This document shows, piece after piece, positions 23,212-34,892 of a DNA stretch of 64,000 nucleotides. A program made the translations under genes and the position numbers. The stretch lies in contig OY856409.1 of NCBI GenBank assembly GCA_963693085.1, forward strand, positions 237,700,558 to 237,764,557, written 5' to 3'. This DNA is from Alisma plantago-aquatica. Taxonomy: Eukaryota > Streptophyta > Magnoliopsida > Alismatales > Alismataceae. Each line of letters opens with the position of its first letter. Position 1 is the first letter of the stretch. The notes below the pieces were generated by a model. That model did no database searches, was not told where the DNA came from, and was given only the letters and a program-made list of their open reading frames with translations.

Positions 23212-24190
23212 TTATATCTCTTTGAGAAGATTACCGTGTAAGAACGCAATATTCACATTCATCTGATGGATACAGAGGTTATAAATGGAAGTCGATGCTA
23301 TTAGTACTCGGATTGTGGTCATATGAGAAACAGGGGAATATGTATCAAAATAATCTATTCATTCCCTCTGTGTGTAACCCTTAGCAACTACCTAACCTTA
23401 TACTTATTGATTGTCCCATCTGCATTAAGTTTCTTATTAAAGATCCATTTGCAACCAACTGTAGAACAACCAGGAGGCAGATCCACCAATTCTCAAGTTT
23501 CATTTGAGAGAATTGGTGGGATTTTATCATTAACGGCTTCTTTCTAAAACTTATCTTCTAGAGATTCCATAGCTTGTTTGAAAGTTACAGGAGCATCCTC
23601 AACATTGTAACTGATAAACTCACTTCCAAAGTTCTTGGATGTCCTAGGCCATTTACTTCTCATTGGTTCAACCATTTTTCCATAATCATCATATTCAAAA
23701 ATAGCTTGTTCTAAGTCACCTCCCACATTTGTCATCATTGCCATGTGCTCTGGAATAGAACCTATGGTGAATGAATCATCTTAAGATGCTTCATTGGGCA
23801 CATCAGATTTCATGGGAAACATATCCTCAAAGAATGTAGCATCACATAATTCCAATATTGTATTGTCCTCAATGCCTCAGAGATCATATTTTATAATAAA
23901 AAATCTATAGGCATAACTTGTCTCCACATACCCTAAGAAAATGGCATCAACCATTTTTGGTCCCAATTTTATCCTCATGTGTTCAGGAACAAGTACCTTA
24001 GCAAGGCACCACCACACTCAAAGATATTTGAGACTCAGTTTTCTTCCTCTCCATAACTCAAAAGGACTACTCTCTACATATTTATGGGGAACTCTATTCA
24101 GAATATGGCAAGCTGTATTCAAATCTTCCCCCCACATGAAGAGGGGTAGACCTGTGGTTTGGAGTAATGAATTTACCATATCTATAAGGG
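23212..24190 (-). pseudogene. Copia integrase C-terminus and RT N-terminus, fragmented
   Basis: Short frames match the copia region after the integrase core (GPKMVDAIFLGY near 23930, ending near SDVPNEAS at about 23790) and the RT N-terminus (frame 23544-23744 with RSKWPRTSKNFGSEF and PVTFKQAMES). Stops and frameshifts separate them. Confidence 0.7.
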
Positions 24191-24191
24191 T

Positions 24192-24566
24192 TCAGTTTTT
24201 ATGTTTAACTATCCTATTAGACTGTGGTGAATACGAAGTGGTACCCTCATGAATTATACCATATAATTGGTAAAATTCCAAAAACAAGTTTGAGGTATAT
24301 TCTCCTCCCCTATTTGACCTTAATCGCTTAAGTACTTTTTCGGTTTGAGTTTTAGCTTCTTTCTTATAAATTATAAATGTATCCAATGCCTCATCTTTAC
24401 TTCTAAGTAAAAATACATAACAATATCTACTAGCATCGTCAATAAAAGTTATGAAATAACACTTTTGATCCCTAGTAGAAATTCCATTAAATTCACAGAT
24501 ATCAGTATGCACTAAATCCAATATTTCTGAGCTCCTATTCACAAAATGAAAAGGTTTCCTAGGCAA
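24192..24566 (-). pseudogene. Copia integrase core with two catalytic residues replaced
   Basis: The 124-codon frame shows the first catalytic Asp (HTD, residue 22) and FIDDASRY, but the second site reads RSNRGGEY (Asn85 for Asp) and the third site reads NRIVKHKN (Lys121 where Glu is expected, 35 residues on). Only one of the three metal-binding acids is left. Both changes fit G-to-A on the coding strand. Confidence 0.83.
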
Positions 24567-24958
24567 TTTAGCTTGAACACATATTTCACATTTTTATTGC
24601 CAATGTTATATTTAGGGATATGCTTCATTAAGGCAACATTAAAATGTCCCAAACGTGAATTCCAAACATCAGATGATACAAGATTCATGCATACAGAACT
24701 ATTATCATTCAAATTTAAAATGGAATTTAAAATAGGTTCAACAAGAATCTTAAATAAGTTCTCCACGTCACATAGATACCCCTTGTTAAAAAATAAAGAA
24801 TGACGAAGGTGTGTAACAATAGTATTCTTACATTTGCAATCTACTCTAAAACCTTCCCTAACTAAAATTACGCCACTAAAGATATTGCATCGAATGGTTG
24901 GAACATGCCTGACACTATGAAGTGTCAGAACCTTTCCTAAAGGAAAATTCAAGTCCAC
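24539..24958 (-). pseudogene. Copia GAG-pre-integrase (zinc-binding) region
   Basis: A 139-codon frame with the SVRHVPTIRCNIFS segment after protease and the VWNSRLGHFN motif (usual LWHxRLGH) of the pre-integrase domain. It overlaps the next frame at the integrase start, which marks a frameshift near 24550. Confidence 0.78.
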
Positions 24959-25171
24959 CTATCCTTTGCCTTTGACTTCTGCATAGATGAAATTGCCCAA
25001 AGTCATAGAACGACCTCTTGAAGCTTGGTAAGGCACAAATAGGGACTTATCAGCATAAACATGTACATCAGGCCCATTGTCAGATATCCAATAAAGTGGT
25101 TCAAAAATAGAAAGGATTTCAGGTTTTATAGAAACATACCCATCATTGAGGTGCAAGGATGCAGTCATCAT
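24959..25171 (-). pseudogene. Copia protease remnant with altered active site
   Basis: A 70-codon frame with YWISDNGPDVHVYADKSLF, corresponding to the W-x-x-D-(S/T)-G-A...H protease motif. The active-site triplet reads DNG followed by Pro, so Ser/Thr and Ala are lost. Confidence 0.72.
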
Positions 25172-25179
25172 ATTGACTA

Positions 25180-26010
25180 GAGCCTCCTCAGTTGCAGATG
25201 CGGCAGATTTCTTTGTCTTCTTTGAAGGACAATCCTTGTTCCAGTGGCCAACATGTCTACAAGTCCAACAAAATTTATTCTTCGGATTCTTCTGGATCTT
25301 GGCCTTAGGTTTATTTGCATCTTTATTTTCTTATCTTTGGTTTTAGCAGTAGTAAAATTGATACTAAGGTTTGTATGAGTAGGCACCTTGACAGTCTTCT
25401 CTTATAAGTGTTCTTCTTGTATGTTAATATCCCTCATTAAATCATCCATTGATACGTCTTCTTTGTGATGCTTAAGAGTCATTTCAAAGCATTCCCATTA
25501 CTTAGGGAACTTTTCTATAATGGACATAACAATACACTTCTCAGGCAATTCTATCTTTGCATCTGAGAGTTCATGACACACGAGATGAAAGTCATGTGTA
25601 TGATCAGAAATAGACTTACCCTCAACCATATGAACTTTTAGAAATTTAGACACACAATACTTTTCAGCACATTAGTTTTCAGTTGTAAAATTCTTAACTA
25701 ACCCTTCCCACAAAACTTTGTAAGTAGTAACAGACGACTTCGAATAAGAATCATATCGTTTGTTATTTAAACCAAACAGAATCAATCCTCGGCACAACTT
25801 ATCACCCTTCTTCTAGTTAGCAATTATATTTGCATTATCAGGGATAGTGTCATCAGATTTAGGTTCAATCTCTTCTAAGTACTGATCATAACCCATAATA
25901 TTAAGCCAAATTTGCATCCGACTCTATCAACGGGAAAAGTTGGTACCAATAAATTTCTAAGGCATACTGCTAGTATCAATTTTATTCCCAGAACCAGCAT
26001 GACCGGCCAT
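25180..26010 (-). pseudogene. Copia gag with CCHC zinc knuckle, interrupted
   Basis: It starts with an ATG at 26008-26010 (MAGHAGSGNK) just inside the 5' LTR. The decayed UBN2-type gag includes DKLCRGLILFGLN, SISDHTHDFHLVCHELSD and EKCIVMSIIEKFP, then a knuckle at 25229-25270 of form C-x2-C-x4-H-x4-C (CWTCRHVGHWNKDC). Several stops and at least one frameshift interrupt it. Gag would form the RNA-packaging particle. Confidence 0.78.
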
Positions 26011-26045
26011 TGTTAACTAATAACAGATAATGATTTCTTTAAGAC

Positions 26046-27043
26046 TGTTGTTAATTTTTTATTTATGTCGTTACATGCAACAACAACATGTGCAATACAT
26101 TAACTGGTTTAGGCTAGATCCAGATAAGAAGTAGAAGAATAAACAGTGCAGGAAAAATACAAATTAAGTTATGAACACAAACCAGATCGTTTGCTGAAAA
26201 ATAAATTTGTTACTTGAAGAAATCAGCGACCCACAGTCTGGAAGGATCGGTGTTGTTCTTCTGGTCGACCTGATCACGAACTTGAAGTAAGTTGTCGTCT
26301 CGCTCACGCTTGACGACTTACACTACTAGCACAGCCCAACGATCACAAAACCACCGCTTGATAGATGACATCTAGAAGGAGAAGGAAGAACTTGTTGCTC
26401 ATAGGAGAATAACGACTCCAAGTAACAACATGGAAGCGATGAATAAACACTCTCCTTAGGGTTTCTAAAACACAAACGAAATGGCTGACGGCCGATGTTC
26501 GTTTGAGTTTTGTTTAACCCTAATGACTGGGGGTTTATTTATAGACATACACGTACCGAAATCTTATTCCCATTAACGACTCAATCACTCGATTGTTCTT
26601 GTACACGTGCGGAAAAATTCGTAAGGAAAATACTTTCTAGTTGAGACTAATAAATCCGTTAGGGAAAGAAGTAGTTAATTAAGTGAATAATTAATTATGT
26701 AGTTGTATCCTAGTATAAAAAGAAGACAGAAGATATTTTCCACAAGCCCAAGCCCAAACCTGGCTCGGCCCGGTGAGACGTGAGGCGTGTGCGCATGCGT
26801 GTGTGTTGTGGTCACCATACCCACCAAGGAGGTGAGCATACTCTCCCCTAGGACCCTTGTACACTAGTGTCACATGTGATCCTACATATAAGAACCACAA
26901 AAATTCTAGGAGTGAGCAATATGGGATAAAACTTCTTCCCCATTTGTACTAGACACAAAACTACCTTTTCCCCATGTACTAGCTGCACTACATCCTGCTT
27001 AACCTATGCTATATACATGGCTCTTACATCCATATATCTAACC
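26046..27043 (-). repeat. 5' LTR of the - strand copia element
   Basis: Partner of 20511-21517 with the same TATA position (26536-26543). Its outermost base appears mutated (C instead of A on the + strand at 27043). Confidence 0.83.
26536..26543 (-). promoter_or_regulatory. TATA box of the copia 5' LTR
   Basis: TATAAATA on the - strand, conserved in both LTR copies (the other is 21009-21016). Confidence 0.55.
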
Positions 27044-27942
27044 AAGTAAACCTATAAATTGATGGGTGGATAGGTTGGATTAGGATGTGTCATTATGCGC
27101 TTGTGTCTCGTGCCAAAAAAATTACTAAAGGGTGAAATAAAGGCAAACTCAAATGCAACAAAATGAAACAGAACCGTGGGTGTCCGTATAAAATATATTG
27201 GAAAAAAATTTATGTAAAAAAAGATAATTATCCTTTCAAATATGAGAAAAAAATCATTATTAACTTTACTTTTTTCTAATTTATCCAAAAATGTGTTGCA
27301 CAAACCCTAAAATATCGTCAACCATCATCCCTTCAAAACTCATGCAGCACCCCTAGAAAGTGGACCTGCTTTTCTCATCAGCATGAAAATCGTCGAATCA
27401 GAATAAAATAGAACTACTGAGATAGATCTAAATCGTGGCAAACAATACATCTATAACTACATCTACAACAAAAAGAACGGCTCGCCACCACCAGCCATCA
27501 ACTTTTATCATGCAAAATAAATTTAAATAGATTAACCCATAAGAATCCAGGTTTTGACCAATTTAACAAATCTACCCACATAATTAATAATTTTCGCTCT
27601 TTTGTCGTCATCAAAGTTGGGGCAACCATAACGAGTCTTCGTCAGCCGCCCCCAGGCTTAATGCTCCGTTTGGTAAAGCTTTGTGATTGCCCGGGCAGCA
27701 ATGGGGAAAGGTCGGACACTCGTAACCGCTATTACCAAACGCAAGATCACTCGCCGCTTTGAATTTGTATTGTTTTTAGTGTTGAGTAGCGTTCAACGGT
27801 AGCTTTTTCTCACCGGATAAAAATCTTCCAGTGATCCATCTCACTGCACCAGAGTGTTGGCTCACCAATCATGTTGCCAAACGCTGCATAAGTGAACAGG
27901 ATCCGGTCGTTCAACGCCTCCCCTGTCACCATGCCTTTCTCT
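27044..27942. other. Intergenic sequence with a small foldback
   Basis: AT-rich and unrecognised, except for a 75-base segment (27667-27741) starting CGTTTGGTAA and ending TTACCAAACG, perfect 10-base inverted ends typical in wording of hAT- or PIF-type miniature elements. No target duplication is obvious. Confidence 0.35.
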
Positions 27943-28500
27943 TGTTAGTTCTCGTTGTTTCTATTTTAGTGCTACTATGTCTACACTCCTATTTATACAA
28001 GGTTTGTATTCATTTGTAAGGATTTCAGCATGACTATATTTACCATTTTTACGTAGTATCAGAGCCAAAATCCTATAAGAGAAAGAGAAAAGTAAAGGCA
28101 GTCCTACTCGGCAGGTGGTGGCCCCTTCGCCCTTGGTATGCCGTTCACTAACAACAACATTTTTTCAACACCGCCATCAAGATTTCTCCAATTTTAGTGT
28201 AAACTTTCTCATGCTAATTGTTCTACTACCATGTGCTTAGGGGGAATGATCTATGTAGGAGTTATGTGTATATTTTTTAAATAATTTCAGTTTGTATGTC
28301 ATATTTGTGTCTTTCTTTTTAAGATGCACATGTACTTCACCCATAGCTCAAGGGGAAGTATTAGAGTATGTATTGGTTACATGTGTTTGGTCCCATATTA
28401 CTCGGTACATGAGTGCTACCATGTCTAGACTTCTGTTTATAATTAAAAAATTGTAATCCGTCGCAAGGATTTCAATATAACCATATTTATCACTCTTACA
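27943..28500 (+). mobile_element. TRIM-like miniature LTR element
   Basis: Two related direct repeats (27943-28053, 111 bp; 28359-28500, 142 bp) share GTGCTAC-ATGTCTA, AGGATTTCA and ACCATATTTA words. The first is followed at 28054 by TAGTATCAGAGC, an 11/12 match to the Met-tRNA-type primer site TGGTATCAGAGC. The second is preceded by a purine tract CAAGGGGAAG. The internal part is about 305 bp and non-coding. Outer ends are decayed and no target duplication is visible. It could also be a deletion derivative of a copia element. Confidence 0.55.
28054..28065 (+). promoter_or_regulatory. Primer-binding site of the TRIM-like element
   Basis: TAGTATCAGAGC, one mismatch from the plant copia initiator-Met primer site. 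Confidence 0.6.
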
Positions 28501-29399
28501 TTGAATACGACAGCCATATTATAGTGAGAGTGTCATCCCCATTCTTTGGGGTTTCGAGTCCCTCCAAGGGAGTGTGTTGCCTCAATATGTGGGGGACTGT
28601 TGACGTTTTTAGCTCTTCTAGTTTTGACATAGTTGTTATGATTCATTTGCTGTCGTTGCTCCAAATGCAGTTACGAGAGAAGATGATCACGTGTGTACAA
28701 TCTAAACTCCAATCAAAATTACGTTTAAAGGACGTGCCATCACGAAAGGATGTATCATGAAGTGAAAGATGTCACTCAAAGTATGCAAATGCAACCAATT
28801 TTTCTCAAATTTCTTATCTTAAAGAACTGGTCCCTTCTACGTTATTAAATATGTATTTAGATCCGTTTGTAAACTAATGTATATATTGTATCAAGCTGTC
28901 CTTTTGAAAACTCACATAATAGAAGTGTTGTAGTGTTGTTTCTAATTGTGATTTTGTTTGCTAAACCCATACTTGTATCGTACATTGTTTTCAAAATAAA
29001 AATAAAACTTCTGCACTATAGGCATACAGTGCTGCTTTACGATTGATAACCCGGTGTAGTTATTTGGCGACATAATTTACATGTGTATTGTTTCCAACAA
29101 CATCCCTCATTCCAAAGTCTTGACTTATGTTGCCTTTCATTTTTTTAGAACCATTGCTTCATTGACATGGTTAGGCACCAAAATTTTAATAGGTTGAGAT
29201 ACCTAATGTCGAGTCTTTTCCCTAACTCATGTTCATTCCAAAATCCAACTATCAAATGCATGCCCATAGGTTTTACATAACTAGGTAATGTGACCATGTG
29301 CTTATTAATCAAAATTTATGAGGGTTAAATAATTAAGTCGGGAAACATAACTAATAGTGTGTGTTTTTGTGTAGATAGATTAGTTAGCTTAGGGCATAT
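28501..29399. other. Unassigned AT-rich intergenic sequence
   Basis: Nothing firmly recognised. A purine tract GTGGGGGAC followed by TGTTGACG at about 28592-28606 resembles an LTR-element polypurine tract plus LTR start, but no second LTR was found. Confidence 0.3.
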
Positions 29400-29934
29400 G
29401 TACCAATAGGTATATGAAATTTATATGTACCAACAATCTAAATTCACATCTAGAGTTTGTTAACCAAATCCAGCTATACATATTGAAAGAGCGCATTCTA
29501 GATTTGATGTGTTTAGAAACCATAGCATATCACATGTATATCATGAGATATAATTTTAAAACATCCAAGGATTCTTATAATTTTTGTAACTTACCATACA
29601 TTAAAATATACATTATCTTATACGCTTCAAATATTTCATTGAGATGATTTTCAAGACATGTCTAACTAAATGGAGATGATTGAGATGATATTTAAGACGA
29701 GTTCAAAATCTAGTATGACGGTAAAATTATAGAACTAACTCCCACTAGAATTTTATTCTAAATAATTAACATGTAAGGCTCAAATAAGAAGGTTATTAAC
29801 TAAATAACCATTTTAATTGACTTCTCTGATCGTAATTTATAATAATTTTGGAAAAGGGTCATTTAGATCGTCATTGTTAAAAGGCATAAGGTAAGGGAGA
29901 ATTATCATGGATATCTAGAGTTGTGCATATTACA
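29400..29934 (-). repeat. 5'-end part of a chromovirus-type LTR
   Basis: On the - strand it starts TGTAATATGC immediately after a polypurine-like tract and a pol-end signature (29935-30060). About 300 bases (29640-29934) resemble 37220-37499 in word order, for example the AACTAACT..ACT and GGGTCA/AAGGTCA blocks. The lower boundary is not defined. Confidence 0.45.
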
Positions 29935-30070
29935 ACACTTCACCCTTTAAAGAAAATTTTATCCTCAATATATAACTATATATTTTATTGTGACACTTAA
30001 CTGGTCTTTCCCCTTCGAAAGGTATTTGGTGTATGATGAGGATATATTTTTATTTTACTAGATGAAACAC
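29935..30070 (-). pseudogene. Chromovirus pol C-terminus with polypurine tract
   Basis: On the - strand IEDKIFFKG, then AAAGGGTGAAGTG, then the LTR start. It matches the EDxI signature seen at the ends of the + strand chromoviruses at about 14700 and 60605. Further upstream VFHLVKxKYI at about 30040-30060 recalls the VFHVSxLRKY motif. Confidence 0.5.
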
Positions 30071-31326
30071 TTACCAAGTTCACACAACTCTATAATTGAT
30101 TTAAGCACCTATAGGTCAAAGTGTACAAAACTCCACCCCTTTAAAAGGGTTTATCTACCATTGAGCATCCATTTATAGGGTCACAAAAGGTGGGTCATTT
30201 CGATTATATATAGATACAACTTCTTCTCAATAATGGTTTCACTCCTAAATCTAGGATTTAGATTTTATCTGACCAGTTAAATAATTACACACTAAAGAAT
30301 CTGTTGTATACAATCATACTACCTTATTTGGTGACTTGGATCAATAAATCTTTGATGAAATTGGTGAAAGTTTCTTTTTGTATATATAATAATATAGTGG
30401 AAAATAGTTTTAGCAAATAACATTGTGATACAAAACTAAAATGGCACCAAAATTAAAGCTAGGCCAAGACACAAAGCATACTATCTCTACCACCTATTTC
30501 ATCACCACCTACTTTCACTGAGAGATCCTACTCATTCGAGCATCTAGGGGGTCATTCCAAAAACACTTCCAACTTTAAACTAAGGTGGTGGGGATATGGT
30601 CTCATATTATATAATGCCAACTTTCCACAACTCCTTGTTGGTGCAACCAAACTGTATACTATTACAATTTAGTCATTACCTGATACAAATAGGTGTTCCT
30701 ATCTTCATACAACATAAGAGGATCAACTACAAACTTGTCGAGGATGAAAGGTTCTTTGCAAAAGATGGGGCTAAGGTGCATGTTTCCTTCCAAACCACTA
30801 GTTTCCAAAGAAGCAGCGGCCTCCATTCCCTCAAACATGTCAATGCACTAGGAAACTTTTTGGAGATAACCAATCTACCTACTATTATTGTTGTGGTACC
30901 ATCCTATAAGGAGTGGGATCTGAGAGAGGATCTACTCCTACTTTTTGGGGAAAGTACATAAAAACCCATCCAAACAATGACACCATAATTTTTGCAGATA
31001 TAAAGGTATACATGTCAATTTCTCAATAAGTATGGTAAATAATAAAGAGTATTGTGGCAGTGAAATTAAACTAGACTATTATAAAGTTTCAACATCATTC
31101 AAAAATGTGGTCTATAGAGGATAAACTAAAGGGAAATCTAATCTAGATAGAGTGATCCACTACAATGGGAAAACTAGCCATCTTAGAACTTTTCAACAAA
31201 AAGAATTGAATAGATCTCCAACCTCTTGATCCATAGGATACTCGCCTCCTGGATGGGTTGAGAACAACACCTAGAAGAAGGGAAAAAATAGAGTATGAAT
31301 CTATATAAATTGAGTATGTGGAATAC

Positions 31327-31330
<4 letters not shown>
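30071..31330. other. Unassigned, probably decayed chromovirus interior
   Basis: No clear domain. A 121-codon + strand frame at 30596-30961 (starts MVSYYIMPTF, contains NLPTIIVVVPSYKEWDLRE) is open but matches nothing I know and has no promoter or splice context; probably chance. Confidence 0.3.

Positions 31331-31369
<39 letters not shown>
31331..31369. repeat. (TA)n microsatellite left of MITE copy 1
   Basis: Almost pure TA over 39 bases, directly abutting the MITE terminus at 31370. Confidence 0.95.
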
Positions 31370-32179
<810 letters not shown>

Positions 32180-34030
32180 AGGAGGAATATAACCTCAGTG
32201 TAATAAATATAGCATGGCATGAGAAATAAAGCCTCGGCGCCTAAATATATTACATGTAGTGAAGGGAATAAAACCCCAGTGTCTGGTAGGGAAGTAAAGC
32301 CCAACAACTAAATATGGTGTATCTACTTCTGTATATGACTAGTCAAATTACATAAGGAAAATTAAGAAGGCAATTTGTTATGTTTAGTCAATCTTAAATG
32401 ATTTCATAAGAAGGGATGAGAATCCATAGTGTATCTAGTTGATGTCAAAGGACCCACATGTAAGATTTCACAAATACCAGTAATCGAAGCAAGAGAATGT
32501 CTCAAAATAATAAGGATCTTTTTAAAAGATTTTAGGACATAACCAAAAAAGAATCATTTTTAAAAGATATGCATCATTATGGAAATTTATTTTCATCATA
32601 AAATTATAAAAGTCAATAGGATACATGCACATACTCAGTCTTAACAACGTAGAGGGTCAAACCCAAGGTACACACAAAGGTCATGGTTTCAAAACACCTG
32701 ATAACAATTTCTTGATGAATTAGGATTAGCTTTCAATAATAAACACAACCCTAAAAGTTGACTTCTATGCTTAGTCCCATCTGGTCCAATAACCCATATC
32801 GATCAATAAATAACACTTTCTTGATTTCATACCATATGTCATTATGATTACTAACTCTAAAATAATTAGTTATGGCTTTATTTAGATCAGTGAATTAAAT
32901 GATATTTACAAAAAATACAAAAATCTACCTTTAAACAATATTGATCTAGGTCTAGGAAGCCACATCAAACAAAAATCTCATTTTGTAGATTCCAAAAATA
33001 TTTTTACTTAATTTTTTGAGTTCTGTTTTTTGTTGTGAATGTTATATGATTAATATAGTTATGAAAATTTATAAAACTAATACTATTAATTGACTTGCAA
33101 ACCCTATCGATTTAGATCCTAAAAAAATTACCTAAAAATTCTTTGCAACTTTATGTTCCCAAAAACCTTTTTATTTATGTTTTTATTATAAACCATAATT
33201 TTCTATGATCTTTAGAAGTTAAAAGCATTTATTAATCCAATTAAATTGATTAATTGAAAAGTGTACCATATGACTGATATGTCCCTTCTAATATTCAGTT
33301 GACCTTAGCATGACATAGGACCAAGTGATCAAAATTCAAACAAAGTTAGGGCTTGTCTGTATCAAAATAAGCCACAAAAATTACCAGTATAGACTTAATA
33401 GCATGGAAACATAATACACAGAATAAGGGGAAAATTCAAAACTACATTCTTATTCTTCTTCTAATTTCACTACGTGAGGGAGAGCAAATATCTAACCAGC
33501 ATGATCACAAAATTCAAAGCTTGATCTTCATGTAAGGCACCATCAGGCTGGATCTTAGGCATGATCTCCCCAAATACAAGGACCCTTTGATGGAGTCAGT
33601 GTTACACATGAGCATTGAGGCTAGTCGGTTCATGGTTGAGGAATAACTGAAGAAAAAAATTGAATAATGGTGAAAACCAATGAATCATTACATTGCTAAT
33701 GAACTTGTGGGGTCAAGGTGGAGGTGGAGGATCAATACTCAAACTGGAAAGACCAAAAGTTCCCCATGATGGCATCACATTCAAATATGAAAATCAAGTC
33801 AGAGATGGTTTATTAGAATATACTTAACTGCTCTCAGTTTTGACATGTGAAACAAAAGAAAAGGGTCAATGGAATCTTACTTGTGCTTCAATATCATCAG
33901 AGGTGAAGAGGGTCATTGTGGCAATAATGGTCTTGCTAGAGATGAAGATGTCATTGGCGACAACATATTGGAATCTCTCTAGAGCAATTGGATATGAAGG
34001 TGAGTTGGTGGTGGTTTATGGGTAGTTGGG

Positions 34031-34509
<479 letters not shown>

Positions 34510-34511
34510 TC

Positions 34512-34608
<97 letters not shown>

Positions 34609-34613
34609 ACATG

Positions 34614-34648
<35 letters not shown>

Positions 34649-34649
34649 G
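34510..34649. repeat. (TA)n, (AC)n and (TA)n microsatellites right of MITE copy 2
   Basis: TA to about 34603, then a short ATAGACATG, an AC tract at about 34613-34633 and a second TA tract to 34648. Confidence 0.95.
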
Positions 34650-34892
34650 ATTTTAGGGTGTCATTGAAATGAGGGGAATAAGAAATCATGATTCAAATTT
34701 GAGTGAATATTTGACTCATAAAAATAGGGTTTGTAGATCATTAGATTTGGAAAAGTGAGAGGAAGTTAAGCTTGAATAATTCACAGCAAGAGACAGAGAT
34801 ACTAGAGCAAAAATAGATGAAGAACTACCTGCAGATGCCACAAGCATTGTGCGTTTCTCATAGTCTCCTACCAAAGTTCCTAATAGGAGGAA

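Larger units (their letters stand above)
20511..27043 (-). mobile_element. Old full-length Ty1/copia LTR retrotransposon, inactive
   Basis: About 6.5 kb with LTRs of 1007 and 998 bp in direct orientation, TG/CA-type ends and a copia polypurine tract. Gag with zinc knuckle, protease, GAG-pre-integrase, integrase, RT and RNase H follow in copia order on the - strand. The LTRs are only about 80% identical in a 155-base sample, so this is an old insertion. No convincing target duplication remains (GTGTA at 20506-20510 versus AAGTA at 27044-27048), and I could not find a clear primer site next to 26046. RT and protease wording recalls Ivana/Oryco-type copia elements; the lineage is uncertain. Confidence 0.85.

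Noticed and set aside
20506..27048. Target duplication GTGTA/AAGTA for the - strand copia element
   Set aside because: Only three of five bases match; not counted as support.
28592..28606. Purine tract plus TGTTGACG as another LTR boundary
   Set aside because: No partner LTR or coding remnant found nearby.
30596..30961. 121-codon + strand frame as a possible gene
   Set aside because: No recognised domain, no homologous copy in the window, AT-rich context; kept only as a note in the region entry.
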